The notes below the pieces were generated by a model. The model was not told the origin of the DNA and ran no database searches. It saw only the letters and a list, made by a program, of their open reading frames with translations. Position numbers and translations under genes: made by a program. From positions 1 through 64,000 of the forward strand of contig JAAEZZ010000004.1 in assembly GCA_018222605.1 (NCBI GenBank): a stretch of 64,000 bases of DNA, written 5' to 3'. The DNA is from Alphaproteobacteria bacterium. GTDB lineage: Bacteria > Pseudomonadota > Alphaproteobacteria > Caulobacterales > Hyphomonadaceae. Shown one piece after another: positions 32,956-40,925 of this stretch (within the stretch, counting starts at the first letter, position 1; each line of letters starts with the position of its first letter).

Positions 32956-34578
32956 CTAGTCGGCAGACTTCATGCCATCGCGGCACAGGAAGCGCGAACG
33001 GTGATTGTCCTTCGCGTTCTCTTCCCAGCCGGTCAGCGTCGGATCGACCAGATTCTTGGTGACCTGGAACCACATCGGCGTAATCGGATACTCGTTCAGC
33101 ATCAGCTCCTCGGCCTCTGCGAAAATCTTGGCTCGAGCCTTCAGGTCCAGCTCCTGGTTCGACTTGTCCAGCAGGGCGTCATATTCCAAATTCGAATAAT
33201 CGCCGTAATTCTGCTGTCCGGTTTCACTGTCGAGCAGGTAGAGGAAGTTGATGGGATCGTCGTAATCGGCAATCCAGGCTCCGTCGGCAAAGGTGAAATC
33301 CTTCTGACGCAGGCGGGCATAGAGGACTTTGGTATCCTGCTTCACGATGACCGGCTTCACCCAGGGGGCAATGTCGCTCCAGTTGGCCTGCGCGACCGGT
33401 GCCACTTTCGGATTGTCGTCGGTGGAGCGGTGAATGAATTCGAACTCCAGCGGATTGTCCGGGCCAAAGCCCGCCTCTTCCAGCAGGCGGCGTGCCTCTT
33501 CCAGGCGCTGCTCGCGGGGCATGTCCTTCCATTCGACTTCCGGACGCTCGACATCATAATTGTTGATGCCCGGCGGCACGAAGGAATAAGCTGGCAGATA
33601 GCCGGTGGTCAGCACATTCTTGACCATGAATTCTCGGTCCATCGCCATGGAGAGCGCCTTGCGCACGCGCACATCATCAAGGGGCGCAACTTTCGTGTTG
33701 AATGTCCAGTAGGTGGAGATCAGCGCCGGTGTTGTGCGCAGCCAGCCCGGAAGTTTTTCGTCCAGCTCTGTATAGCGCGTACCGTCAAAGCCATTGTTGA
33801 TGTCCATTTCGCCGGCCGCGATCTTGTTTTCCACGGCAACAAGATCTTCCAGTTCAAGATAGACGACCCGGTCGAAACAGGCCTCTGCCGCGCCAAAGCC
33901 GGTCGGGTTCTTGTCGGCGACCAATTGGTCGCCCGTGCGCCAGTAAACCAGCTTGTACGGCCCGTTCACGACGATGTTTTCGGGCTGGATCCAGGCATCG
34001 CCATATTGCTCCACCGCCCAGCTTGGGATCGGGAAGGTCGTATAGTGGCTGAGCAGGCCCAGCAGGTAGGGGGCTGGATATTCCAGTGTGATTTCAAGCG
34101 TCTTGTCGTCCAGCGCCTTCACGCCCAGCTCTTCCGGCGGAAGTTCCTGCGTGCTGACCTTTTCAGCATTTTTGACCAGCCAGAGCAGAGACGCGTACTG
34201 GGAGGCCGTTTCCGGCTTCTGGATGCGTCGGAAGCCATAGACAAAGTCCTGCGCCGTCACCGGGTGGCCGTCAGACCATTGATAATCGCCCAGCTTGAAC
34301 GTCCAGACGAGGCCATCGTCGCTGACCTCATAGCTCTCAGCCATGCCCATTTGCGGGCGACCATCCGGACCATCTGTGGTCAGGCCGATGAACATGTCAC
34401 CAATGATGATGTTCTCCCACTGAGCGGAGGATTTGTTGGGGTCCAGCGTATCGACCTTGGCCGAGATGCCGCGCCGCAGGGTCGGCACATCGTCAGAGGC
34501 TTTGCCACCACCGCCGCAGGCTGCCAGGGACAGCGCCAATGCAGCGGCAAGACCGGTGCTCATGAGGGATTTCAGCAT
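32956..34578 (-). CDS. OppA/DppA-family peptide-binding lipoprotein
   Basis: The 540-residue product is an extracytoplasmic solute-binding protein (SBP_bac_5). Signal peptide and lipobox are clear (MLKSLMSTGLAAALALSLAAC, Cys about residue 21). The mature part has LRRGISAKVDTLDPNKSS and DDGLVWTFKLGDYQWSDGHP, the family signature. The ATG at 34578 has AGGAG 10 bases upstream; a longer reading to 34983 is non-homologous. It should bind oligopeptides for an ABC importer, but no permease or ATPase gene is nearby, so its partner transporter must lie elsewhere. Confidence 0.94.
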   Translation of the reverse strand: MLKSLMSTGLAAALALSLAACGGGGKASDDVPTLRRGISAKVDTLDPNKSSAQWENIIIGDMFIGLTTDGPDGRPQMGMAESYEVSDDGLVWTFKLGDYQWSDGHPVTAQDFVYGFRRIQKPETASQYASLLWLVKNAEKVSTQELPPEELGVKALDDKTLEITLEYPAPYLLGLLSHYTTFPIPSWAVEQYGDAWIQPENIVVNGPYKLVYWRTGDQLVADKNPTGFGAAEACFDRVVYLELEDLVAVENKIAAGEMDINNGFDGTRYTELDEKLPGWLRTTPALISTYWTFNTKVAPLDDVRVRKALSMAMDREFMVKNVLTTGYLPAYSFVPPGINNYDVERPEVEWKDMPREQRLEEARRLLEEAGFGPDNPLEFEFIHRSTDDNPKVAPVAQANWSDIAPWVKPVIVKQDTKVLYARLRQKDFTFADGAWIADYDDPINFLYLLDSETGQQNYGDYSNLEYDALLDKSNQELDLKARAKIFAEAEELMLNEYPITPMWFQVTKNLVDPTLTGWEENAKDNHRSRFLCRDGMKSAD

Positions 34579-34843
34579 ATTGCAAACTCTCCTGAAAAAT
34601 GAGGAAGGCCATCCCCTGTTCGGGGCAGGCCATAGCATATCTTTTCTCTTTACCATCCTTGCTGCCAGAACCTTACCGTTTTGCAAAGTAGCCTGCCGCC
34701 TCTGACATCCCGAATATGCTGTTTTTGCCTGCCGGAAGGGCGAACGGCAAAGGCCCCTTGCGCCCAGAGGATAGGCAAAGCCCCGCTCCGGCCCTGCAAC
34801 AGCCCTGCCCCGGCTTGAAAGAGAGAATGAGCGGCCTAGCCTT

Positions 34844-35899
34844 TTGACAAGGACAACACCGCAGAGAAAGGGGTTCAGCATCTCCAGAAATGTGGACAAA
34901 CTTGGCCGCCGCCCGCGCTGGCTGAAGCGGTTTAGACCGCCGGTCCTGTTCGCGCTGGCAGGCGTCGCCCTGCTGGTCGGCACGCCCTATGTGCCGAAAG
35001 ACTATCTCGGCGATTTTGACCTTGTCGGCCTCGCCCGGATTGCCGCCAATGTGCTGTTCATCATCGCCATTGGCTGGCTGATCGCCACAATTGTGGATGC
35101 GCTGGTCAAGCGCCGGCTGGCCAATCTGCACCTGGACGCAGAGGACAATCTGGAAGCGCGCAAGGCCGCCACGCGGCTGGACGTCGTGCGGCGGATCTGG
35201 ATCGTTACGGCGGGCGTCGTCACGCTGGCCGCGGCCCTGACCGTCATCCCTGGCGTGAAGCAGATCGGGGTCAGCCTGTTCGCCTCGGCCGGGATTGCCG
35301 GCATCGCGATTGGCCTGGCCGCGCGGCCGATGCTGTCCAATGTCATCGCCGGGCTGCAGATTGCCTTCACGCAGCCGATCCGGATTGATGATGCTGTCGT
35401 GGTGGAAGGCGAATGGGGCTGGATTGAGGAGATCGGCCTGTTCTATGTCGTCATCCGCATCTGGGACTGGCGCCGCCTTGTCGTGCCGCTGTCCTATTTC
35501 ATCGAAAAGCCTTTCCAGAACTGGACGCGCAAGAGCGCCTCCATTCTCGGCAGCATCTTCTGGACCGTGGACTATCAAGCACCCGTACAAAAAATGCGCG
35601 AAAAGCTTGAGGAGATCTGCAAGGAGTCTGATCTCTGGGACAAAAACGTCGTGAACCTGCAGGTCACGGAATCGCAGGGCACATACATCACCATCCGCGC
35701 CCTTGCCTCTGCCAGTACGTCGCCCAAGGCCTGGGATCTGCGCTGTTACATCCGTGAAAAGATGATCGAGTGGCTGCAGGCCGAACACCCGGAAGCCCTG
35801 CCCCGCCTGCGTGCAGACACAGATGTCAAAGGGCTGAGCCCGGACGATATGAGAGACATGGCCGCCAGCGCGTCACAGCATGGCGCGCCGGAGAGCTGA
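34844..35899 (+). CDS. MscS-family mechanosensitive ion channel
   Basis: The 351-residue product has membrane helices at about residues 35-55, 63-85 and 112-135. The pore-lining helix region is SAGIAGIAIGLAARPMLSN, followed by the beta-domain QIAFTQPIRIDDAVVVEGEW with GWIEEIGL, then the alpha/beta C-terminal domain. The family opens under membrane tension to release solutes in osmotic downshock. The start is uncertain: TTG at 34844 gives a basic N-terminus, and GTG at 34892 is an alternative; neither has a good ribosome binding site. Confidence 0.9.
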   Translation: MTRTTPQRKGFSISRNVDKLGRRPRWLKRFRPPVLFALAGVALLVGTPYVPKDYLGDFDLVGLARIAANVLFIIAIGWLIATIVDALVKRRLANLHLDAEDNLEARKAATRLDVVRRIWIVTAGVVTLAAALTVIPGVKQIGVSLFASAGIAGIAIGLAARPMLSNVIAGLQIAFTQPIRIDDAVVVEGEWGWIEEIGLFYVVIRIWDWRRLVVPLSYFIEKPFQNWTRKSASILGSIFWTVDYQAPVQKMREKLEEICKESDLWDKNVVNLQVTESQGTYITIRALASASTSPKAWDLRCYIREKMIEWLQAEHPEALPRLRADTDVKGLSPDDMRDMAASASQHGAPES

Positions 35900-35907
35900 T
35901 CCCGGCC

Positions 35908-36579
35908 CTACCAGGGCAGGACATTGCCTTCATAGTCAAAGAAGCGCAGCTCAGTTGCCGGGGCGGTGCCGGTGATCACCTTGTAGAGGCCGGCGGCGCT
36001 GTCTTCCGGAGAGACCAGCGCATTCGGCCCACCCATATCCGTCTTCACCCAGCCGGGATGCAATGTCAGCACACTGATACCCTGCCCGGCCAAGCTGCGC
36101 GCTGCAGTCCGAAGCGCCATGTTCAGCGCGGCCTTTGAGGTGCGATAGATCAAGGCCGAGGGTGCATCCGTCACGTCGATGGAGCCCATCTTGCTCGTCA
36201 AATTCGCAATGACCTTCTTGTCCCCCGCTGCAACATTGTCTGTCAGCGCCTCGATGATGCGCAACGGCGCCAGCGTATTGACGCGCAGCACATGCTCAAA
36301 CTCGCCATAGTCAAGGTCGCCGAGCCCCGTGCTGCTGGCAATGCCGGCATTGTTGATCAGATAGTCGAGCGGCGTGTCGCCCAGCCCGGCTTTCAGCGCG
36401 GCAATGGAGTCGGGGTCCGCAACATCCAGCTGCATGATTTTCGCGCCCGCGGCCTTCAGTTCGTCCGCCTTGTCCGGTTCGCGCGCCGTGCCGATTACGT
36501 CGAACCCGTTTGAGAGAAACTGTCGCGCGAGGGCGAGACCTACGCCACGATTGGCCCCGGTGATCAGAACAGTTGGCAT
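35908..36579 (-). CDS. Short-chain dehydrogenase/reductase
   Basis: The 223-residue product is a classical SDR oxidoreductase. It has the NAD(P)-binding TGANRGVGLALA near residue 6, LINNAG near 78, and the catalytic Tyr-Lys in IYRTSKAALNMAL near 139. The motif after the Tyr and the short length are like CsgA/YciK-type SDRs. The ATG at 36579 has AGGA seven bases upstream. Substrate unknown. It ends 9 bases from the convergent MscS gene. Confidence 0.93.
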   Translation of the reverse strand: MPTVLITGANRGVGLALARQFLSNGFDVIGTAREPDKADELKAAGAKIMQLDVADPDSIAALKAGLGDTPLDYLINNAGIASSTGLGDLDYGEFEHVLRVNTLAPLRIIEALTDNVAAGDKKVIANLTSKMGSIDVTDAPSALIYRTSKAALNMALRTAARSLAGQGISVLTLHPGWVKTDMGGPNALVSPEDSAAGLYKVITGTAPATELRFFDYEGNVLPW

Positions 36580-36656
36580 AGTGGTATCCTCTTTATCAGC
36601 GTCAGTGTCTTGTCTCACCGTCAGCTAGCGCAGATCGCAGGCCGGACAAGCCGGCA

Positions 36657-36935
36657 TCATTCGGGAAGGATGCGATAGACCGCCGTCGCCTTCATGACCG
36701 GCGCGCCATTTTGCAGGGCCAGGCCACCGGTAAACAGAATGGTGCGGGTGCGCCGGTCTATCCGGGCCTCCAGCTCCGTTGGGGTATCGGCATCGGCGGC
36801 AGCGGAGACATCAATCGTGACGGAAACCATTTCGACGGCATGGGGCGCGCAAGTCGCCTCGGCATCCGCGCGAATGGCCGCCATCAGGTCCAGCGCCAGC
36901 CGCTCATCCGCCTTCAGTGAATCCCGATCCTGCAT
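36657..36935 (-). CDS. Small protein resembling a partial hotdog thioesterase
   Basis: The product is 92 residues with no signal peptide or membrane segment. The second half (LEARIDRRTRTILFTGGLAL then APVMKATAVYRIL) resembles the last two beta strands of PaaI-type hotdog thioesterases, where an enzyme would have a dozen more features in front. It lacks the usual catalytic region, so it may be a degenerate relative or a different fold. It lies upstream of the SDR gene on the same strand, 77 bases away, so a shared transcript is possible. The ribosome binding site is weak. Confidence 0.65.
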   Translation of the reverse strand: MQDRDSLKADERLALDLMAAIRADAEATCAPHAVEMVSVTIDVSAAADADTPTELEARIDRRTRTILFTGGLALQNGAPVMKATAVYRILPE

Positions 36936-37126
36936 GTCTGCCAGCCCTTTTTATAATCGACATCCGACATAGACAGGCTGGGGCGAAATGAAAAGGGCCG
37001 GACCCGACATGCAGGCCCGGCCCCCATTTGACGACCCGCACATTTCAGCGGTTAGGAATGAAATCTGCAGGTCACACTTGTTACGCGGAGATGGGCCCAT
37101 TGGTTCAGATTGTTTCTTCAGACATG

Positions 37127-37150
37127 AAAAAGCCGCCCCGAGAGGCGGCT
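37127..37150 (-). terminator. Intrinsic terminator after the DUF2780-like gene
   Basis: AGCCGCC (37131-37137) and GGCGGCT (37144-37150) form a 7-base stem. The A-run at 37127-37131 supplies a U-run on the minus strand, 27 bases past the stop of the 140-residue gene. Confidence 0.85.
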
Positions 37151-37176
37151 CGATCATACAGTCTTGAGGGCCTGGA

Positions 37177-37599
37177 TCAGGCTGCTTGCGCGGCGGCGGC
37201 CTCTGCGTCGAGGTCGGATCCGATCAGATCTCCCAGATGGCCGAAGCCTGTCAGGCCGTGATGCTCTTCCATATAAGAAGAGATCGCGGGCAGCAGCTGG
37301 CCGATGGCCTTGTGATCGAGCCCCAGAGTATGCAGTTCGGTAATCATGGATTGGGCCACGAGGCGCTTGCCACCGGGGGTCTGCTCGATCATGCGGGCAA
37401 TCGTGCCGGTCGGCGCGCCGATGTCGCTGCCGATACGGGCAGACAGGGCACGCGCGCCGGGAATGGTCTTGAACATGGCCAGTGCGAAAGGAGACTCCTG
37501 ACGCTCCGCCGCATTCAGAACGATGCCCAGGGCACGCTTTGCGGTTTCTTCAGACAGGCCGTTATATTTGGCAAGGTGCGCAGTAATTTCGGTCAGCAT
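37177..37599 (-). CDS. DUF2780-like small helical protein
   Basis: The 140-residue product begins MLTEITAHLAKYNGLSEETA and looks all-helical, with GIVLNAAERQESPFALAMFK, TIPGARAL and a later LLPAISSYMEEHHGL. The pattern resembles DUF2780 (VcgC/VcgE) proteins, whose function is unknown. No signal peptide is visible. An upstream in-frame GTG at 37611 overlaps the GGGAG ribosome binding site, so the ATG at 37599 is preferred. A terminator follows. Confidence 0.7.
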   Translation of the reverse strand: MLTEITAHLAKYNGLSEETAKRALGIVLNAAERQESPFALAMFKTIPGARALSARIGSDIGAPTGTIARMIEQTPGGKRLVAQSMITELHTLGLDHKAIGQLLPAISSYMEEHHGLTGFGHLGDLIGSDLDAEAAAAQAA

Positions 37600-37690
37600 G
37601 TGCGATTGCACTCCCAGGATTAACGGCTTCAGATGCTTTATTAACCCCTGTTGTGCTTACCGCTTCGTTACCATACAGGGGCGTGCAAGG

Positions 37691-37769
37691 ACCGTTTACG
37701 GCCATTAGTGTTAAGAGCCGTTAGGGCCGGGTAAACAAAAAGGCCGGATCTGTTTACTTCTTATCCACA
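37691..37769. promoter_or_regulatory. GTTTAC cluster and a consensus DnaA box in an intergenic region
   Basis: The spacer between the DUF2780-like gene and the oxidoreductase contains GTTTAC at 37694-37699, its complement GTAAAC at 37731-37736 and GTTTAC at 37752-37757, then TTATCCACA at 37761-37769, a perfect match to the DnaA box consensus. One DnaA box does not make an origin, but it could bring the flanking genes under DnaA control. The GTTTAC repeats have no assigned factor. Confidence 0.35.
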
Positions 37770-37806
37770 GGCCGCTTACCAGAGAGACGCAAAAGGGAAG
37801 AATTTG

Positions 37807-38784
37807 ATGATCCGCATCGGGATACTCGGAGCCGCGAAGATCGGGCCTAAAGCGGTAATTGCGCCAGCCTCTCGCCGGCAGGACTGCACCATTACCGCCG
37901 TGGCCTCCCGCGATGGGGACAAGGCGAAGGCCTATGCCGAGCAATACGGAATACCGGCGGTCGAGACGGATTATCTGGCACTGGTCGAGCGCGAGGATGT
38001 GGACCTGGTCTATAACGCCCTGCCCCCGCACCGGCATGCCGACCTGACCATTGCCGCGCTGGAGGCCGGCAAGGCCGTTCTCTGCGAAAAGCCGTTTGCG
38101 ATGAACACGCCGGAAGCCGTCAATATGGTGACGGCGGCCCACCGCACCGGCCAGACCCTGATCGAGGCCTTCCACTATCGCTTCCACCCCGCCTTCCAGA
38201 TGGTACTGGACATTATCCGCCGCGAAGAGCTGGGCGCGCTGCATACGCTGGAAGGCATCTTTGATGTCGAGATCCCGTATCGCGAGGGAGAGCTGCGCCA
38301 CACGCTGGAGCTGGGCGGCGGGGCCCTGATGGATCTGGGCTGTTACCCGCTGCACATGGTTCGCACCCTGGCCGGGGCCGAGCCGCGTGTTCTATCCGCA
38401 GAGGCCGTGTGCGAACGTGATGGCGTGGACCTCAGCATGAAGGCTCAGCTGGGCTTTCCAGGCGGCGTGAAAGCGAAGATCCAGACCAGCATGGCCCCCG
38501 GCGTGACGCGTCAGACTTTCCTGCGGGCGGAATGCGCCGATGGCTCCATTGAGATGACCAATCCGGTCCATCCGCAGCTGGGCCATGAGATCACCATCCA
38601 TCATATGGGCAAGACCCGCATCGAAAGCGTACCCTCCACAACCACCTATGATCACCAGTTGGCACATGTGCTGAATGTGATGCGCGGACGGGCGGCCCCG
38701 CTGACCGGCGGCGCCGATGCGGTTGGTAACATGTCCGCGATTGACGCCATTTATGTGGCTGCAGGCCTCAATCCGAGGGGGTGA
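37807..38784 (+). CDS. Gfo/Idh/MocA-family NAD(P)-dependent oxidoreductase
   Basis: The 325-residue product starts MIRIGILGAAKIGPKAVIAP, giving the Rossmann dinucleotide fold. CEKPFAMNTPEA near residue 95, the conserved EKP motif, and EAFHYRFHPAFQ follow, then the beta-sheet substrate domain from about 120 with GGGALMDLGCYPLHMVR. Substrates in the family are sugars, inositols and related polyols, and I cannot choose among them. GGGAAG lies six bases before the ATG. It stands alone apart from the HdeD gene 60 bases downstream. Confidence 0.93.
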   Translation: MIRIGILGAAKIGPKAVIAPASRRQDCTITAVASRDGDKAKAYAEQYGIPAVETDYLALVEREDVDLVYNALPPHRHADLTIAALEAGKAVLCEKPFAMNTPEAVNMVTAAHRTGQTLIEAFHYRFHPAFQMVLDIIRREELGALHTLEGIFDVEIPYREGELRHTLELGGGALMDLGCYPLHMVRTLAGAEPRVLSAEAVCERDGVDLSMKAQLGFPGGVKAKIQTSMAPGVTRQTFLRAECADGSIEMTNPVHPQLGHEITIHHMGKTRIESVPSTTTYDHQLAHVLNVMRGRAAPLTGGADAVGNMSAIDAIYVAAGLNPRG

Positions 38785-38844
38785 TGGTCTGGTAAGCGGC
38801 GGTCAGCCGCCTATATCTGTTTTAAGGCAATAGAGGGCTGACCC

Positions 38845-39351
38845 ATGAAAACAGCTGGCATCATCTTCCTCATTCTGGGCGCCCTGGCGATCCTGTTTCC
38901 GTTCATTGCGGGGCTGTCCTACAATTTCATTCTCGCCTATCTGATCATCATTGGCGGCGCGGTGCATTTCTGGTGGGCCTGGCGGCCCAGCCTGGATGGC
39001 AAGATGTACCATTTGCTGCTGGCGCTGCTGTATTTTGCAGGCGGTATCGCCTTGCTGGTTTTCCCGATGATCAGCCTGTTGTCTTTCACCATTGTTCTGG
39101 GCGTATCCTTCCTGGCGCAGGGCATTGTGCAGCTCGCCCTGGCGCTGAGCAGCAACCGCCTGCAAGGCCGCGGCAAGGGCATGCTGGTGATTTCCGGCCT
39201 GCTGGGCCTGTTGGCTGGCCTGTTCATCCTGATCGGACTGCCGAGCAGTGCAACCTGGGCCGTGGGCACACTGGCGGGTGTGAACATGCTGATCTTTGGC
39301 GCGTCCCTGCTGGCGATGGACAAGGCGCTGGCCGGTCCGTTCGACGACTGA
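38845..39351 (+). CDS. HdeD-family membrane protein (DUF308)
   Basis: The 168-residue product has six hydrophobic segments at about residues 4-22, 28-44, 57-75, 80-98, 111-130 and 135-155, the layout of HdeD/DUF308 inner-membrane proteins. The first two helices resemble the repeat pattern of the family (ILGALAILFPFIAG). In E. coli HdeD belongs to the acid-stress island; elsewhere its role is not defined. AGAGGG lies seven bases before the ATG. Confidence 0.88.
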   Translation: MKTAGIIFLILGALAILFPFIAGLSYNFILAYLIIIGGAVHFWWAWRPSLDGKMYHLLLALLYFAGGIALLVFPMISLLSFTIVLGVSFLAQGIVQLALALSSNRLQGRGKGMLVISGLLGLLAGLFILIGLPSSATWAVGTLAGVNMLIFGASLLAMDKALAGPFDD

Positions 39352-39530
39352 CACCTCAGCAATTCCCGATCTTGCGCGGAATAATATTCGCATGATATGG
39401 CACAGGCCTCACAACAGGCGCTGAGCGCGGTCTTATCCCCATGATGAGGCAACCGCGGCGCAGGATAAGTCCTGTGTGTGCGCCCGTTGACGGCAATCTC
39501 CAGGACCTTGCAGAGCCAGGAGTGCCAGAC

Positions 39531-40895
39531 ATGAAAACCATTATCGAACCTTTCCGCATCAAATCGGTCGAGCCGATCCGCATGACAACGCGCGAGGAGC
39601 GCGAACGCCTGCTGAAACAAGCGGGCTACAATCTCTTCAAGCTGCACTCGGATGATGTGCTGATTGACCTGCTGACCGATAGCGGCACCTCGGCCATGAG
39701 CGCGGCGCAATGGGGCGCAGTGATGACCGGCGACGAAAGCTATGCCGGCGCGCCGAGCTTTTACCGCTTTGAAGCGGCTGTGCGCGATCTGATGGATTTC
39801 AAGCATATCATTCCCGCCCACCAAGGCCGCGCCGCAGAACATTTGCTGTTCTCGCTGATCGCAAAACCCGGCCTGGTCATCCCCTCCAACACGCATTTCG
39901 ACACAACGCGCGGGAACATTGAGGCCGCGGGCGCCGAGGCGCTGGACCTGCCCATCGCCGAGGGCAAGATCCCGTCGCTGGACCACCCCTTCAAAGGCAA
40001 TATGGATCTCGCCGAGCTGGAACGCCTGATGGCGGAGCGCGGCGAGGATGTGCCCTGTGTGATGATGACGATCACAAACAATGCCGGCGGCGGCCAGCCG
40101 GTCAGCCTGGAAAATATTCGCGGCGCGGCAGAGATTGCCCATGCCCATGGCAAGCCCTTCTTCATTGATGGCTGCCGCTTTGCGGAGAATGCCTGGTTCA
40201 TCAAGCTGCGTGAGGACGGCCAGCAAGACCGCTCGATCAAGGAGATTGTCCGCGACACATTCCGCGTGGCCGACGGCATGACGATGAGCGCCAAGAAAGA
40301 TGCTTTCGCCAATATTGGCGGCTGGCTGGCGCTGAATGATGACAGCCTGGCCGAACAGGCCCGCACACGCCTGATCCAGACCGAGGGCTTCCCCACCTAT
40401 GGCGGCCTTGCCGGGCGGGACCTCGACGCCATCGCGCAGGGCCTGACCGAGATCGTGGACGAAGACTATCTGCGCTACCGGGTGCGGACCAATGCCTATA
40501 TTGCCGAGCGACTGGACGAGATGGGCGTACCGGTCATGAAACCGGCCGGCGGCCATGCCGTGTTCGTCGATGCGCGCGAATGGCTGTCACACATTCCGCC
40601 ACTGGAATACCCCGGCCATGCGCTGGCCTGCGCGCTCTATGAAGAAGGCGGCATTCGCGGCTGCGAGATCGGCACGGTAATGTTCGGGCGCAAGCCGGAT
40701 GGCAGCGAGGAGCCGGCCCGTATGGATTTGGTGCGCCTGGCCATGCCGCGCCGCGTCTACACCCAGTCACATGCGGACTATATCGTTGAAGTGTTTGAGG
40801 AACTGGCGAACCGCAAGGATGACATCCGCGGCCTGAAAATCGTGAAGGAGCCGCCCATGATGCGCCACTTCACGGCGGCGTTCGAACGCCTTTAG
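39531..40895 (+). CDS. tnaA: Tryptophanase (tryptophan indole-lyase)
   Basis: The 454-residue pyridoxal-phosphate enzyme splits L-tryptophan into indole, pyruvate and ammonia. The Schiff-base lysine lies in TMSAKKDAFANIGG. Tyrosine phenol-lyase is the alternative, but three positions favour tryptophanase. Asp is present in HFDTTRG, where phenol-lyase has Thr124 and TnaA Asp137. Ile is present in CEIGTVMFGR, where phenol-lyase has Arg381. His is present in MMRHFTAAF, the equivalent of E. coli TnaA His463. The substrate-carboxylate Arg in LVRLAMPRR is present. The ATG at 39531 has AGGAG eight bases upstream. No tnaC-like leader or tnaB permease is visible. Confidence 0.9.
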   Translation: MKTIIEPFRIKSVEPIRMTTREERERLLKQAGYNLFKLHSDDVLIDLLTDSGTSAMSAAQWGAVMTGDESYAGAPSFYRFEAAVRDLMDFKHIIPAHQGRAAEHLLFSLIAKPGLVIPSNTHFDTTRGNIEAAGAEALDLPIAEGKIPSLDHPFKGNMDLAELERLMAERGEDVPCVMMTITNNAGGGQPVSLENIRGAAEIAHAHGKPFFIDGCRFAENAWFIKLREDGQQDRSIKEIVRDTFRVADGMTMSAKKDAFANIGGWLALNDDSLAEQARTRLIQTEGFPTYGGLAGRDLDAIAQGLTEIVDEDYLRYRVRTNAYIAERLDEMGVPVMKPAGGHAVFVDAREWLSHIPPLEYPGHALACALYEEGGIRGCEIGTVMFGRKPDGSEEPARMDLVRLAMPRRVYTQSHADYIVEVFEELANRKDDIRGLKIVKEPPMMRHFTAAFERL

Positions 40896-40925
40896 GCGAA
40901 GGCCTGAACCGGCCGCCTGGCAGGG

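Noticed and set aside
34673-35788. 371-codon open frame on the minus strand opposite the MscS gene
   Set aside because: Antisense shadow; the plus-strand product is a clear MscS channel.
37761-37769. Replication origin suggested by the DnaA box
   Set aside because: Only one box is present, with no AT-rich unwinding region or cluster of further boxes and no dnaA, hemE or parAB genes nearby.
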